64,000 bases of DNA from Akebia trifoliata (Eukaryota; Streptophyta; Magnoliopsida; Ranunculales; Lardizabalaceae), in assembly GCA_017979445.1 (NCBI GenBank), contig CM030706.1, positions 18,958,967-19,022,966 of the forward strand, written 5' to 3'. Positions 1 to 9,777 of the stretch are shown in pieces; within the stretch, counting starts at the first letter, position 1; the number at the start of each line of letters is the position of its first letter. The notes beneath the pieces are model-generated. The model was given only the letters and a program-made list of their open reading frames with translations, did not search any database and was not told the DNA's origin. The position numbers and the translations under genes were made by a program.

Positions 1-1258
1 TTGAATTTTTGGAGGGGTTTGGTGCTTTTTTTTTTTGTTGTCTCTAGTTGTTAATATTGATGATTGTTCAGTTATGTTTAAGTGATTTTTGAGTTGTTGA
101 TGGTGATTATCATGAATTTATGGATTTTAGCGGGTTTAGAACAGCGGTTCATGATTTTTTGAATTTTGGATACGCGATAACTATTATTTCCTTTTAATGG
201 TTATAAAGTTATATAATAGAATACGTAGGCCTTTATGTGATCTAACATTTATTGTAAGTTTTCATATAAAAACTCTATATTTAGAAGGGTATAACTCTTA
301 ACATATGGTTTATGTTTTGCATATCAAGAAAAGAAAATGAACAAAAGAGAAAGAAAATCTGAGTCGTCCCTGCGATTCCTTGGATAATTGGTGTTCAAGT
401 TATTTATTACATGGCTGTAGTATAACTATCCAACATAGGTTCTAGATAATGATTTTTAGCCTCATTGAGGAGATGTCATTGTGCTTTGTACCAGTATTTT
501 GATTCCCACCATAAATTTCTTTCTTTTTGTTTGGCAAAACATCTATGTTTATTTTTCTTTTATTATACATGTAGTTTCCTCTATATACATTTTAGATTCC
601 CTTGCAACTATTTTTGTTTTGGTGTTAATAGATTGTAGCTTTGCTCTTTGATTGTGGATGATTTAGAGTGAGTAATTGAAAATGGGGAACTTCATGTTGG
701 AGTGTCTTTGTTAGCTCCAGAAAGCTTAATGCAGGGGATGCATTTATTTTTCTCAGGTTTGTTATCTACTCCACACCCTACACTTCCTGTGGCACCAAAT
801 TCCAATTCATGTCTGATATGGTGTTGTTTGTGGTTTTTAAAGGTGAAAATGGGAAAATGTCATCTCCACCGGAACCATATTCACTATCTATTATGAACCA
901 AGGTTTGCATGTTATCTTGTTTCATTTCTTTTCTATCATTGAATTAAAATTTACATGATATCGAACCACGTAGCAGACCCCAAATTTTTTTTAAAAGACT
1001 TCGATGATATCTGACCATTTTTACAAGTGTCATGGAGTTGAAATTATCTGCTTGGCATGTACTTGTGATACTGAAATGTTTTCAATGTTGAAGTTACATT
1101 TGGTTAAGTCCATTTATTTACAATATAATCATGCAAGATTATTCTCTTTCAATTTGGATGGGGAGATGGTGCATCTATTTTTCTAGATGACACTCCATCT
1201 AGCTAATGATCTACTAATTGAGTATTGTCACTCTTTCATCTACCAGACCTAATGATTT
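1..1258. other. AT-rich sequence without an identifiable gene
   Basis: Several short open frames are present (for example 702-896), but none shows a protein motif I recognise or convincing splice structure. It could be intronic or intergenic sequence tied to the gene fragments that follow. Confidence 0.5.
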
Positions 1259-1306
1259 ACTAGTAAGGCTGCAGAAGCCTTGAAGAAACTTCAAAATGCA
1301 TACGAG
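1259..1306 (+). pseudogene. J-domain protein exon fragment
   Basis: Sixteen codons TSKAAEALKKLQNAYEV-like, matching the helix IV end of plant DnaJ/HSP40 J-domains (SEAFKKLQxAYEVL). The fragment ends at GAG followed by GTACAT, a plausible donor. No HPD motif or remainder of a J-domain is found nearby, so this is a fragment. After a possible acceptor at about 1392 the sequence reads VKRRCCHCDINKAELEWK, which I cannot assign. Confidence 0.55.
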
Positions 1307-1530
1307 GTACATTTTGTTGTCCACCTTTTAATCTTAGTCGGGTCTTTTCTTAAGTTCAGTTTGTCACCATTGAAACAATCTATTGTTGCAGTTGTGAAAC
1401 GACGTTGCTGTCATTGTGACATTAATAAAGCAGAACTTGAATGGAAGTAAGGAATTTGATCTCGATATATTTGTTGGAGGTTGTTGGAGTGCACCATGTG
1501 GGACTGCTTACATTTATTAAAGAAGTAGCT

Positions 1531-1686
1531 CAGATGAATGACTCTCGACTTAATGTTGGATTGGCATGCACTACTGCATTAGCTGGTGCAGCAGTGCTTA
1601 ACCATGCAGAAGTCATATCCTTTCTTAAGGACGATGTTGGCGAACGAATAATTGGTGTACGTGTCCAAAAAAAGACAATTTTTCAG
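1531..1686 (+). pseudogene. Fragment of mitochondrial FAD-dependent glycerol-3-phosphate dehydrogenase
   Basis: Reads QMNDSRLNVGLACTTALAGA then AVLNHAEVISFLKDDVGERI and IGVRVQ. This closely matches an internal exon of plant FAD-GPDH (SDP6 type), the inner-membrane enzyme that oxidises glycerol-3-phosphate. It is preceded by CTCAG and followed by CAG/GTAC, both usable splice sites. The FAD-binding N-terminus and the rest of the enzyme are missing from the window. An upstream ATG at 1441 keeps the frame open, but the residues before QMNDS do not look like GPDH. I read it as one captured or stranded exon, not a working gene. Confidence 0.75.
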
Positions 1687-1772
1687 GTACAATGGGCTCG
1701 TCACAATTTATTGTTATCAGCTAATAAAGTTTATTACTTGTTTTTTTATCACTATGCCCTTTTTTTCAGCAT

Positions 1773-3465
1773 CGCGCTGAAAGCGCCCTCGATCCATGGA
1801 GTGCGCGAATCCGCTTTTCACCTTTGAGATTTGGGAGTCACCACCTAGTTATTACTATCTAGGAATCGAATATAGACTCGAAAAATAAACAAATAATTAA
1901 TCTGCTAAAAAAATAACTAAGTTCGGGGATCAAGTTACGGGGTTGGAAGGTGTTAGGCACCAACCCTGCTTGGCAAACGTCGATCTCTAATAATTCTCAA
2001 ATAAACTACATTGTTAAGACCTAAGTAATAAAAAAAAATAGATACCTTTCTGAAGACAACGGTCTTGTTTCCTCAGATCTGATAGAGTAACTCCTTGTAC
2101 AGTACTCCTCGCTTCGTTTTGTCTTTGGATGTGATTTCTGATCTCCGAGGCAAGGTATCTCTTTCTTAGATCTAGATTCTTCAGATTTGTTTATGGATTT
2201 ATGGGTGTTTTTGAAGGGCTTTTAAGTGTTTTTCAAGCTAAAATTGAGGTATGGGTGTTAGGTAAGGAGTTAGTACTTCAAAATTAGGGTTTATGGGAGG
2301 TTAGGGAAGCTTTTTGACCTAATTCTCTTAGGGTTTATTATTTGATACAAAAATAGGGTGTGAGGACCCCTATTTATAGATTTTTTTAAGTGTTTGTTTA
2401 GATAGAATTAGTGTTTAATTATAATTCTTTTAATTAGAATTATATTTTAATTAGAATTGTTTTAGGTAGAGTTATATTTTAATTAGAATTATTTTAGGTA
2501 GAGTTATATTTTAGTTAGAATTCTATTAAATAGAGTTATTATTTAATTAGGATTGTTAAATAGAATTATTATTTAATTAGAACTCTATTAGGGTTTTGAC
2601 TTTTGGTCTTATTTGATTGACTTTAGTCTTACTTGATTGACTTTAATATCTTGACTTTAGTCTTACTTGATTGACTTTAATTTTTTGGAGAACCCCCCTC
2701 TATTATATCTTTAATTCTTTGGACCCCCAAATGGAGGGGTCCTTGAATAAATATCTTGGCAACCATCAACAATTTTGCCTGAGAGTCTAATTGATCGATT
2801 TTTTTTGTTCAAAATTTTAAATTAATTTTATTAATGTTTCACTTTAATTATTTAATATTTTATTTATTAATTTCAAAATTTTTAATTATAAAAATAGTAA
2901 AATTATCGTTTTGCCCTAGGAGAGGACTTTTTGTGTTTTAAATCGATTTTTGATGTTTTAGGATGTTTTAGAATCGATTTTTGTAAAGAATTCAATGAAA
3001 ATATTGGTTTGTGTCATTTATGAAATTTTGTGTGTGGAATGGTTGTGAACTTTATGAGGGGTATTTTCATAATTTTGTTGAATTCTATGAAAATTGGCGA
3101 AATGATTTATTTGATTTCGATTTGTTGTTTTATGTGTTTGAAAGGATTTTTCTAAGCGTAATGTGGGCTCTAGGGATGTTTTAAGATTATGGGTATTTTG
3201 GTAATTTTGTCATTTTTTAGTGATTTTTATCATGAAACTTCTTTTTGTCTGAAAAATGATGATTTCTAAGCTTTAGGGGTTATATTTTCCTGGCGTAACA
3301 TGATTTCTACAGTTTTGTCAGATCGAGATACCTCATCCGAATTTCTGAAACATATCTGGTAACAAAATAAAGCATTGGGATAAACATCCATCATTGGGAA
3401 CTATTGCAATCGGGTTGACGAGTTGATTAATCAGGCGGATGTAAAAATGGGGTGTCTACACGCGC
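1773..3465. mobile_element. Solo LTR (gypsy-like), 1683 bp with TSD CGCGC
   Basis: The LTR runs from TGAAAGCG at 1778 to GTGTCTACA at 3460 and is flanked by the same 5 bp, CGCGC (1773-1777 and 3461-3465). It shares the layout of the LTR at about 50 kb: a gagtcaccacc block, then ggtgttaggcacc near the start, and a GGGGTNTCTACA end. No internal region or second LTR remains, as expected after LTR-LTR recombination. Inside are tandem AT-rich units (2410-2590) and ttgactttagtctta repeats (2590-2690). Confidence 0.75.
2410..2690. repeat. Short tandem repeats inside the solo LTR
   Basis: Five or more imperfect copies of a roughly 35-base unit built on tagagttatattttaatt (2410-2590), followed by three copies of a ttgactttagtcttacttga unit (2593-2680). 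Both are degenerate. Confidence 0.65.
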
Positions 3466-3843
3466 ATTTGCACATAATATCCTAACAAAAAACTTGGAAT
3501 TTGGCTAATCATTAATCTTTTCATTTAAAGGTTGCTGTAAAATTTAAGAGGTTCAGTTCTTTGACAGAAGTTAAAGACTCAAATCCCTGCAAAACAAGAT
3601 TTTGACATATGGTAGCTGCGGAGGTGGGACCCTTGTTATCAATTCAGGAAAAAATTGATATGTGAACAATTCTAGTTCTATTCGATTTTGGGTTGCAAAA
3701 ATCCGATCTTAACTTGTTAAAAGAACTGAACATGGGATATGCTTGGTCCAAGTCTAGGGGATCTCTGGAACTCTAAGAACTAGATGTACGAAGCTTTTTT
3801 GTTTCCTCTGATTTATAACTTTGGCTATTTATTTGTGATTTTT

Positions 3844-3939
3844 GATTCCTTGTGGTCTTTTAACAAGCTATCAAAAGAGATGGTTGCTTGTATAGCAGTA
3901 GAGGCAATATCAATACTGGGAAAGCTTCACTTGAGAGGT
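3844..3939 (+). pseudogene. Casein-kinase-like protein kinase fragment
   Basis: Thirty-two open codons, DSLWSFNKLSKEMVACIAVE then AISILGKLHLRG, end in a stop. They match helices D-E of plant casein-kinase-I-like kinases, where MVACIAVEAISILEKLH(L/S)(R/K)G leads directly into the catalytic loop HGDVKPENFLLG. The catalytic loop does not follow: the frame stops at 3940-3942 and no other kinase piece is seen. This is therefore an isolated exon fragment. Confidence 0.65.
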
Positions 3940-6165
3940 TGAAGTATGCTCTTAATTTACTTGATGCAGATTATGTCACCCCGTTGGTACATACGAAACT
4001 TTGAAGATAATGCACCTCGTATGATCCATTTGTAAGTTCTTTTATTTATTTATTTTGTTTGATACATTTTCTGTATACTATGTTAGGGACTTCTTTAAAT
4101 GATGATAGAAGTTAACTATGTTGATTAGAGATGAGAACAAATTATAATGTACCCCTAACTATTGTATCTTTTTCGAAAGAAATCTTTCATGGTAGTGCTT
4201 TAAGAAATAAAAGTATAAAACTTGTTTCAACTTCATGTATAAAAGCAGAGAATTCATGACATATTTCATGATGAAACGATCTTCAGAAACATTCTGGTTC
4301 AGTATATATTGACAAGTGCATTTCGTTGTGTCATTGGTTAACTCTGATACGTAAAAGCTTATTAAGTCCGATTACTGAAAAGTACTAATGTTTTGTCCAA
4401 TGAACAAGTGGCAAACATTCTTAGCAAAGGTCCATCATGTATCATTCTGACTGGAGTGCTAGAAAAATATCATTTATTGTTGACATATTGGTTTGTTTTG
4501 ATTTTTATTTTTTTTTAAATTTATTTCGTCTGTTTTTAAGATTCTAATGGTAAAATTGCAATTTAGCTGATGGGCACTTGTAGAAGAATCCTAATATTCA
4601 TTAAGCATCTATTTTAAACTTTAAACACAGGTGGTAGTATGTAATTATTTGCAGTTTTCACATAGAAGATGCTAAGTAAACACGATGAAAGAATGACACG
4701 TTCTAATTTACCAAAAGTGGAGATATGAAATAACTAAGATGAGAAGAATAAAAAAATCAATCACACATAATTGGTATAAGGAAGACAAATTGGCCTTTCT
4801 CCATTTGCTTGTTTGGCTATACAGATTTTTTGTGTTGCATGATCCTGTAGGTTGCAATGCTGAGTCCTATTGTGACATTGGAAAAAAGGCAAGAGTTGAT
4901 GTAGGATAGAGGCAAATGATTTATGTCTTGGAGATTTTCTTTTGACATAGAAAGGTGAATTCTATCTTGGAGATTTTCTTTCGATGTATAAAGGTCAATT
5001 TAAATAGATTGAAGTAATTATGGATGATTAGCATATAACACTTATGAAATATTCAAAATAATGAGTAAAGAATACTGCAATATTTCTTTTCTTAGATGGC
5101 ATTGTTGCCTAATACTCTTATTCAGCTATTCCACCTATCTCAAGTGTGAAGACTGTTTAGAAGAGCTTAGATTGGAATAGGGGTTTAAAATGGCAAGGGA
5201 AAACTTCCGAAAAAAAGATAAGGAAATGAGAAAAAAAAAAAATAATAATAATAATAAATTTGAGATTTATTCTAAGTTTCCAATATATTTTTGAACAAAA
5301 AAAAAAAAAAAAAAAAAAAAGAAAAAGAAAAAAAGGAACATTATTGTATATCTATGTATGATAACATGTTTTCACATATAATTATATATTTTATCATGCT
5401 AAAAAAGATCTAACCATCAACATACATTGTGAGCAAAATAACACACAAAGAAAAAAATAACATTAAAACATTATCATCAAATCCCAATTAAACAATGTGT
5501 AAACCAAATCACAAACAACCTTAAGGCTACACAAATTAACCATTGACCTACAAAAAAACAGGTTATTATTAATTTTATTTTCTGAAAAACGTGTTTAAAA
5601 CTTAAACCACAATTTTGTTTTTGTAAATATCACATTTTAATCATTAGAGGTACAAAACGCGTTTGAACAAGACTTCAAAAAAAAATATAAATAACAAGAG
5701 CCTTTTGTGACTAAGGTTGCAGCCCCTCGAATTTATATAGTAACAAAGAAAGAAAGACTAATTACCTTAGTTATATGCCTATTCCAAAATCTATTGCATA
5801 CCCAATTCATCTATTCCAAGACTAGGGAGGACCTTAAATGCACGTAGTCAACTTACCTTTGAACAAATAGGACCAACAAATGAAGAGAAGTCAATACTAT
5901 CATTGAGTGAGGCCTTTGAATATTGATGAACTTTAACACCATAATTATTCAACAGATACCACAGATCTAGATATGTTGACAGCTATATTGTTGGATCAAC
6001 TTCTTCCTTAAAAGCTACTTTTATATTCTTATGTTCCCCAATATATATATATTTTTTATTTGATATATGATAGATTGTTCCCCAAATATTAGTTGCTACT
6101 ATGTATTTTACAATACAAAAATTGGTCATTTTATTCATTAATTAAATTGGCAAACGTTCTTGCAG
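3940..6165. other. Gene-poor AT-rich stretch with a dispersed repeat
   Basis: No coding exon recognised. The segment 5170-5700 resembles 42885-43290 (shared caaggraaaacttc, long A tracts, cattttaat-cat-agaggtacaaaacgcgttt order), so it is a copy of a dispersed repeat. A-rich simple repeats lie at 5229-5265 and 5298-5335. A short direct repeat of cttggagattttctttyga occurs near 4926 and 4966. Confidence 0.5.
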
Positions 6166-6250
6166 ATCATATCATAATGAGGAACATTACAATAGCATAA
6201 GGTTGAAAGAAGATCCTTGCAATGGGTCAACTAAGCCAATTCTGATTAAG
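6166..6250 (+). pseudogene. OTU deubiquitinase exon fragment (catalytic His region)
   Basis: Reads SYHNEEHYNSIRLKEDPCNG then STKPILIK. This is the C-terminal OTU-domain segment carrying the catalytic His (EHYNSIR) of plant OTU-domain cysteine proteases that remove ubiquitin. It is bounded by acceptor TTGCAG and donor GTTGCT. The catalytic Cys exon is not visible upstream. It pairs with the SEC-C exon at 6574. Confidence 0.75.
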
Positions 6251-6573
6251 GTTGCTAGTTTGATGTAGAGTTTTAGAATCTTTAATCGTATTATGCTATT
6301 CTAGTGTTTGAACTCCAAATGTGAATTGAAAACTGATAATTTTAAGTAAATGATGATATTAGACCAAGTCGTGATGATAACAGATTGCAACATGAGGACA
6401 AGGTTATCACTTCAAACGCTAATTACAACCACCTCTTTATTTCCATAAAAATGTTTTCAATTAATTTATCAACAAATATGTGCTGTAATAATGATATTAT
6501 ACCAAGTTACACCTATGAATACAATGCGTATGTTAATAATGTTATTTCCTCTTCTTTTTCTTTATTCCTGCAG

Positions 6574-6632
6574 AAAATACCAAGAAACAAGGTATGCCCT
6601 TGTGGTTCAAAAAAGAAGTACAAGACTTGTCC
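6574..6632 (+). pseudogene. SEC-C zinc-binding motif exon of the same OTU-type gene
   Basis: KIPRNKVCPCGSKKKYKTC, preceded by acceptor CCTGCAG. Plant OTU deubiquitinases of the OTUD3 type end in an NKxCPCGSKKKYKxC SEC-C motif, so this is the next exon after 6166-6250 with correct order and strand. After the last Cys the frame runs into sequence I link to a transposase remnant, and the final Cys/His of SEC-C is changed (CPID). The gene is broken here. Confidence 0.72.
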
Positions 6633-6778
6633 AATCGATAGATGCACCATCTTCTTCGACATTAACCACAAATCGCGCTTCTTCTTCATTTCTTGTCCGA
6701 GACGTTGTCTGAGCTTCAATGGGCATGGACTATGTATCGATGAGAATTCAATTGTAGTACATTGCTCCAAAACAAATT

Positions 6779-7252
6779 GAGATACAAAAGTTGGAAGGTC
6801 ATGTATTCAATATGAGTCAGCAACTTCAAAATTTCACAGAGAAGTTAAACTCAGTGCCGCAGTCATCTACCAAGTCCTCTTCACAGTATGACGTTGGAAG
6901 TTCTTTTGAGGTACTAATCTACATTTTGTTAAAATTAGATTTTTCTAATTATCTTGTATAGAATATTAATACTCTTAATTATTTGTAGGGGATAACATCA
7001 TCGCACTATCCTGCCCCACATGGTTAGAGGTGCGATTTGTGCAACCTCCATTTGACTAAAATCTATGCCAATGGGATACTTGTTCATGTAGAGGTATTGT
7101 CCCTGGATTACTATCATGTCCTTATTGATGAAATTTTTGACATGTCTGCACAACTACAGGATAAGGATGTGACTGAGGGAATGATGTTTGCGAACATTGA
7201 CATAGGCTCCATCATTAGGTGGCCTCGTATGATGACAGACATCATATCATGA
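6779..7252 (+). pseudogene. Plant transposase (Ptta/En/Spm-type) remnant
   Basis: First a heptad-like stretch (IQKLEGHVFNMSQQLQNFTE, near 6782-6850). Then, after a probable intron or breaks, CDLCNLHLTKIYANGILVHV followed by YYHVLIDEIFDMSAQL and a closing IGSIIRWPR. The order coiled-coil, variable A-x-G block, yy-V-V block and final AIG-xx-xWP is that of the C-terminal part of plant En/Spm (CACTA) transposase-related proteins. It is too short and interrupted to be active. Assignment is by pattern only. Confidence 0.42.
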
Positions 7253-7874
7253 TTCCTTTATATCTTTTGAACTTCTATTGTCTTTAGATATGTCTTTGGA
7301 TTTGTATTACATATTCTAGTGGTGACTTGATACTATAACTCTTATTGATTCATTTGACATAGGCTCCATCATTAGGTTGTCTTGTATGATGACATATATC
7401 ATATCATGACCCACTCCTGTCTTTTGGACTTGTATTACATTTCTATTGTCTTTGGATATGTACTACATATGCATTTCTATATGACTTTAATTGATTCATT
7501 ACATATTTCAATGGTAGACTTACTTATTGACTCATTTATTGTCTTCTAGGACTTTCACATTATTTTATATTATTTAATTAGTAACAATAGTTTTTTGTTT
7601 TTAGGTAAACTTTTTTAACTCCGCCAATGAAAAAATTAAACCTTTTATAGTACCGGTCCCAAGCCCGGATAAAGGAGGAAGGAAAATGATGATCCAACGC
7701 ATATTTGGTGTCTTCTGATAAGACTCAAAAAAAGGGATTTTCTTTCTCCAAGCATTTTGCTGAGGTTAGCTGAAGGTAAAGATTTTTTAGTTGTCGTCAG
7801 GTTATCTATTGTGTGTATAAAATGATAAAGGTGCTCACTTTTTATCTGGATGACAAGCATGAGTTTTTCATTTG
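7253..7874. repeat. Non-coding with short direct duplications and a dispersed plant repeat
   Basis: The segment around 7195-7260 (acataggctccatcattagg, atgatgacaga-atcatatcatga) is repeated at about 7357-7412. At 7655-7680 the motif tcccaagcccggataaaggagg occurs; a diverged copy lies at 16490-16560 in a GlnRS intron. No gene is supported. Confidence 0.5.
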
Positions 7875-8206
7875 ATCAATGATGTCGGTCATCATTTGGA
7901 ACATAAGAGGTATATGAATGCCTCCTCTTTGGATAGACTTAAACGTTTGAAGTATGAAAAAAAACTGTTGTTTATTATAATATTAGAGCCCATGTCAAGA
8001 ATGCAGAATAACTTCCTTCGAATTAAATCCGACCTACAAGCTACTAAGGCTTATTGTAATGATGTTTGTGGGTCCATATGGTTATTTTCATTTGGTTTTC
8101 CCAGTTAGATTACTGTTAGCTCTTCTGATTCTCAATTCCTTATTCTAAGTGCTTCAATTAATTGGGTTCTTGCAAAAATTTGTATTGTTTGAGGCAAGAA
8201 GGGACC
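7875..8206 (+). pseudogene. LINE endonuclease fragment, cut by the assembly gap
   Basis: MMSVIIWNIRG at 7875, then in a shifted frame SLDRLKRLKYEKKLLFIIIL followed by EPMSRMQNNFLRIKSDLQAT and KAYCNDVCGSIWLFSFGFP. This is the start of a plant LINE AP-endonuclease (WNIRG, then xxExxxxxxNxxxxR and NGKIWLFW blocks). Frameshifts and a stop after WNIRGI show decay. It runs into the N run at 8207. Confidence 0.65.
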
Positions 8207-8306
8207 NNNNNNNNNNNNNNNNNNNNNNNNNNNNNNNNNNNNNNNNNNNNNNNNNNNNNNNNNNNNNNNNNNNNNNNNNNNNNNNNNNNNNNNNNNNNNN
8301 NNNNNN
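8207..8306. other. Assembly gap (100 N)
   Basis: One hundred N characters, the usual placeholder size for a gap of unknown length. A LINE fragment lies left and a Copia gag fragment right, so repeats probably caused the gap. Confidence 0.99.
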
Positions 8307-9777
8307 TCTTCCATTTATGCTTTCATCAAGCTCAAAGCATCAACGGTAGACTCGAGTTGGGAAACATCAACAACTGTACAATCATTGGTAGCAACAATAG
8401 TAGAACAAGAACGGTAGCCCTCGGGATAATCATGAAGATGATAACATTGAGCACGGTCATGCCTTGCAATACCACAGTGAGAACATATCATATTGGAGCG
8501 ACTACGACCACGATCACTACGACCTCAATCATTCCCTCGACCACGTCCGACAAAGGAAGAAATGGGAGAATGAGAGGCACTGGCAAAAGCAATATGATCC
8601 TGAGGAGCAACTGAGGAAGTCCCTGAAGACATAACTTCATGACTATGCTCCTCGCTAAAAACTGGTGCAAAGTGGGGGAATCTGGGATGTCGCTAGAATT
8701 TGAGTGCTCAACTGTTCCTACTCAGTGCGAAGACCTCCCAAAAAATTATAGGTCTGGCGATGTTGAACTCGCTTAGCAACAATCTTAATAGACTCAGGTT
8801 TAGTTCGGAAAGAGGCTCATATTGACTTAGCTCCTCCCAACGACGCTGGAGTGCACTGTAATAATTCGAAAAAGAACCGTCTCCCTACTGAAAAGTAGCT
8901 AACTCGCGAATAAGTTGGTAAATTCGCGCATCATTCTCAGCTAAGGCATATGTTTGTGAAAGTGAGGTCCACACTTGATAAGTAGTCTTATAAAAAAATA
9001 TAGTTGACATTAACCTGGGACTTTATAGAGTTGAAAAGCCAACTCAGAATGATCCAATTCTCAGAATCCCACTTAGCAATAGCACCAACATCAATAGTAG
9101 GCCGAGGAGTATCCCCTGTAAAATAACCCATCTCCGATTGACCCCCAATGTAAAGATTAATAGCTCGATGCTATGCATTTATCACCATTGAATTTTAAAT
9201 TGGTGATAGAATTAGTAATCGGATTGGAGAGAGTGAGAGAAACAAGGGATTTAGAATCCATTACAGAGGAGCTTCACCAAAAAACAACTATTATAATGGA
9301 CAAACACTAGCTGTTGGATCCTAGATGAAGCTAACAACCAAAGAGAATCAAGGAGCAAGATGTTGACAACCAAAGAGAATTTCACAAGCCAAAAACTACA
9401 GAACACGATGAAGAAATAGGTTTTTAAGAGTAGAAACTGAAAAAGAAGGGTTAAAACCTATCAAACCTCGATGATCCAAAGGTCAGTGGTTGTAGATGTG
9501 ATTTAGAGACAAAAACGACCTACCCTTTCAAGGGGTTTGAAAATCAGAGAGTTGGATGAAGAGATATTAACAAAACATGCAAATTGTGGATGATGAGTTC
9601 ACAGCCTGCAACTACTCGAAAAACACATCAAATGACCTCAAAATCTAGATATGAATGAGACTCGGGGGATGAAACTCCATTGGAAGCACTCATCAATGGA
9701 GTCTTGGGGCTAACTAGGGTTTATGTCATCATGACATCAGCAAAAAAGGAGCAAGGGAAATCCTAACTCTAATACCA
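8307..9777 (-). mobile_element. Copia retrotransposon fragment (gag and PBS), antisense
   Basis: On the minus strand gag starts at 9261 (MDSKSLVSLTLSNPITNSIT) and, with frameshifts, continues through IGGQSEMGYFTGDTPRPTID and KWDSENWIILSWLFNSIKSQ. Further on are YNFLGGLRTE (near 8740) and a CCHC zinc knuckle CSHCGIARHDRAQC (near 8460-8500). This is the order of a Copia Gag, the capsid/nucleocapsid protein. A degenerate initiator-Met primer-binding site lies at 9766-9777 (minus TGGTATTAGAG). Pol would lie across the N gap and is not seen to the left, so the copy is truncated. Several frameshifts and stops make it inactive. Confidence 0.8.

Noticed and set aside
1441..1827. A 128-codon frame taken as a complete gene
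   Set aside because: Only 1531-1686 resembles glycerol-3-phosphate dehydrogenase. The rest runs through a splice-like site into intron-like sequence and the solo LTR.
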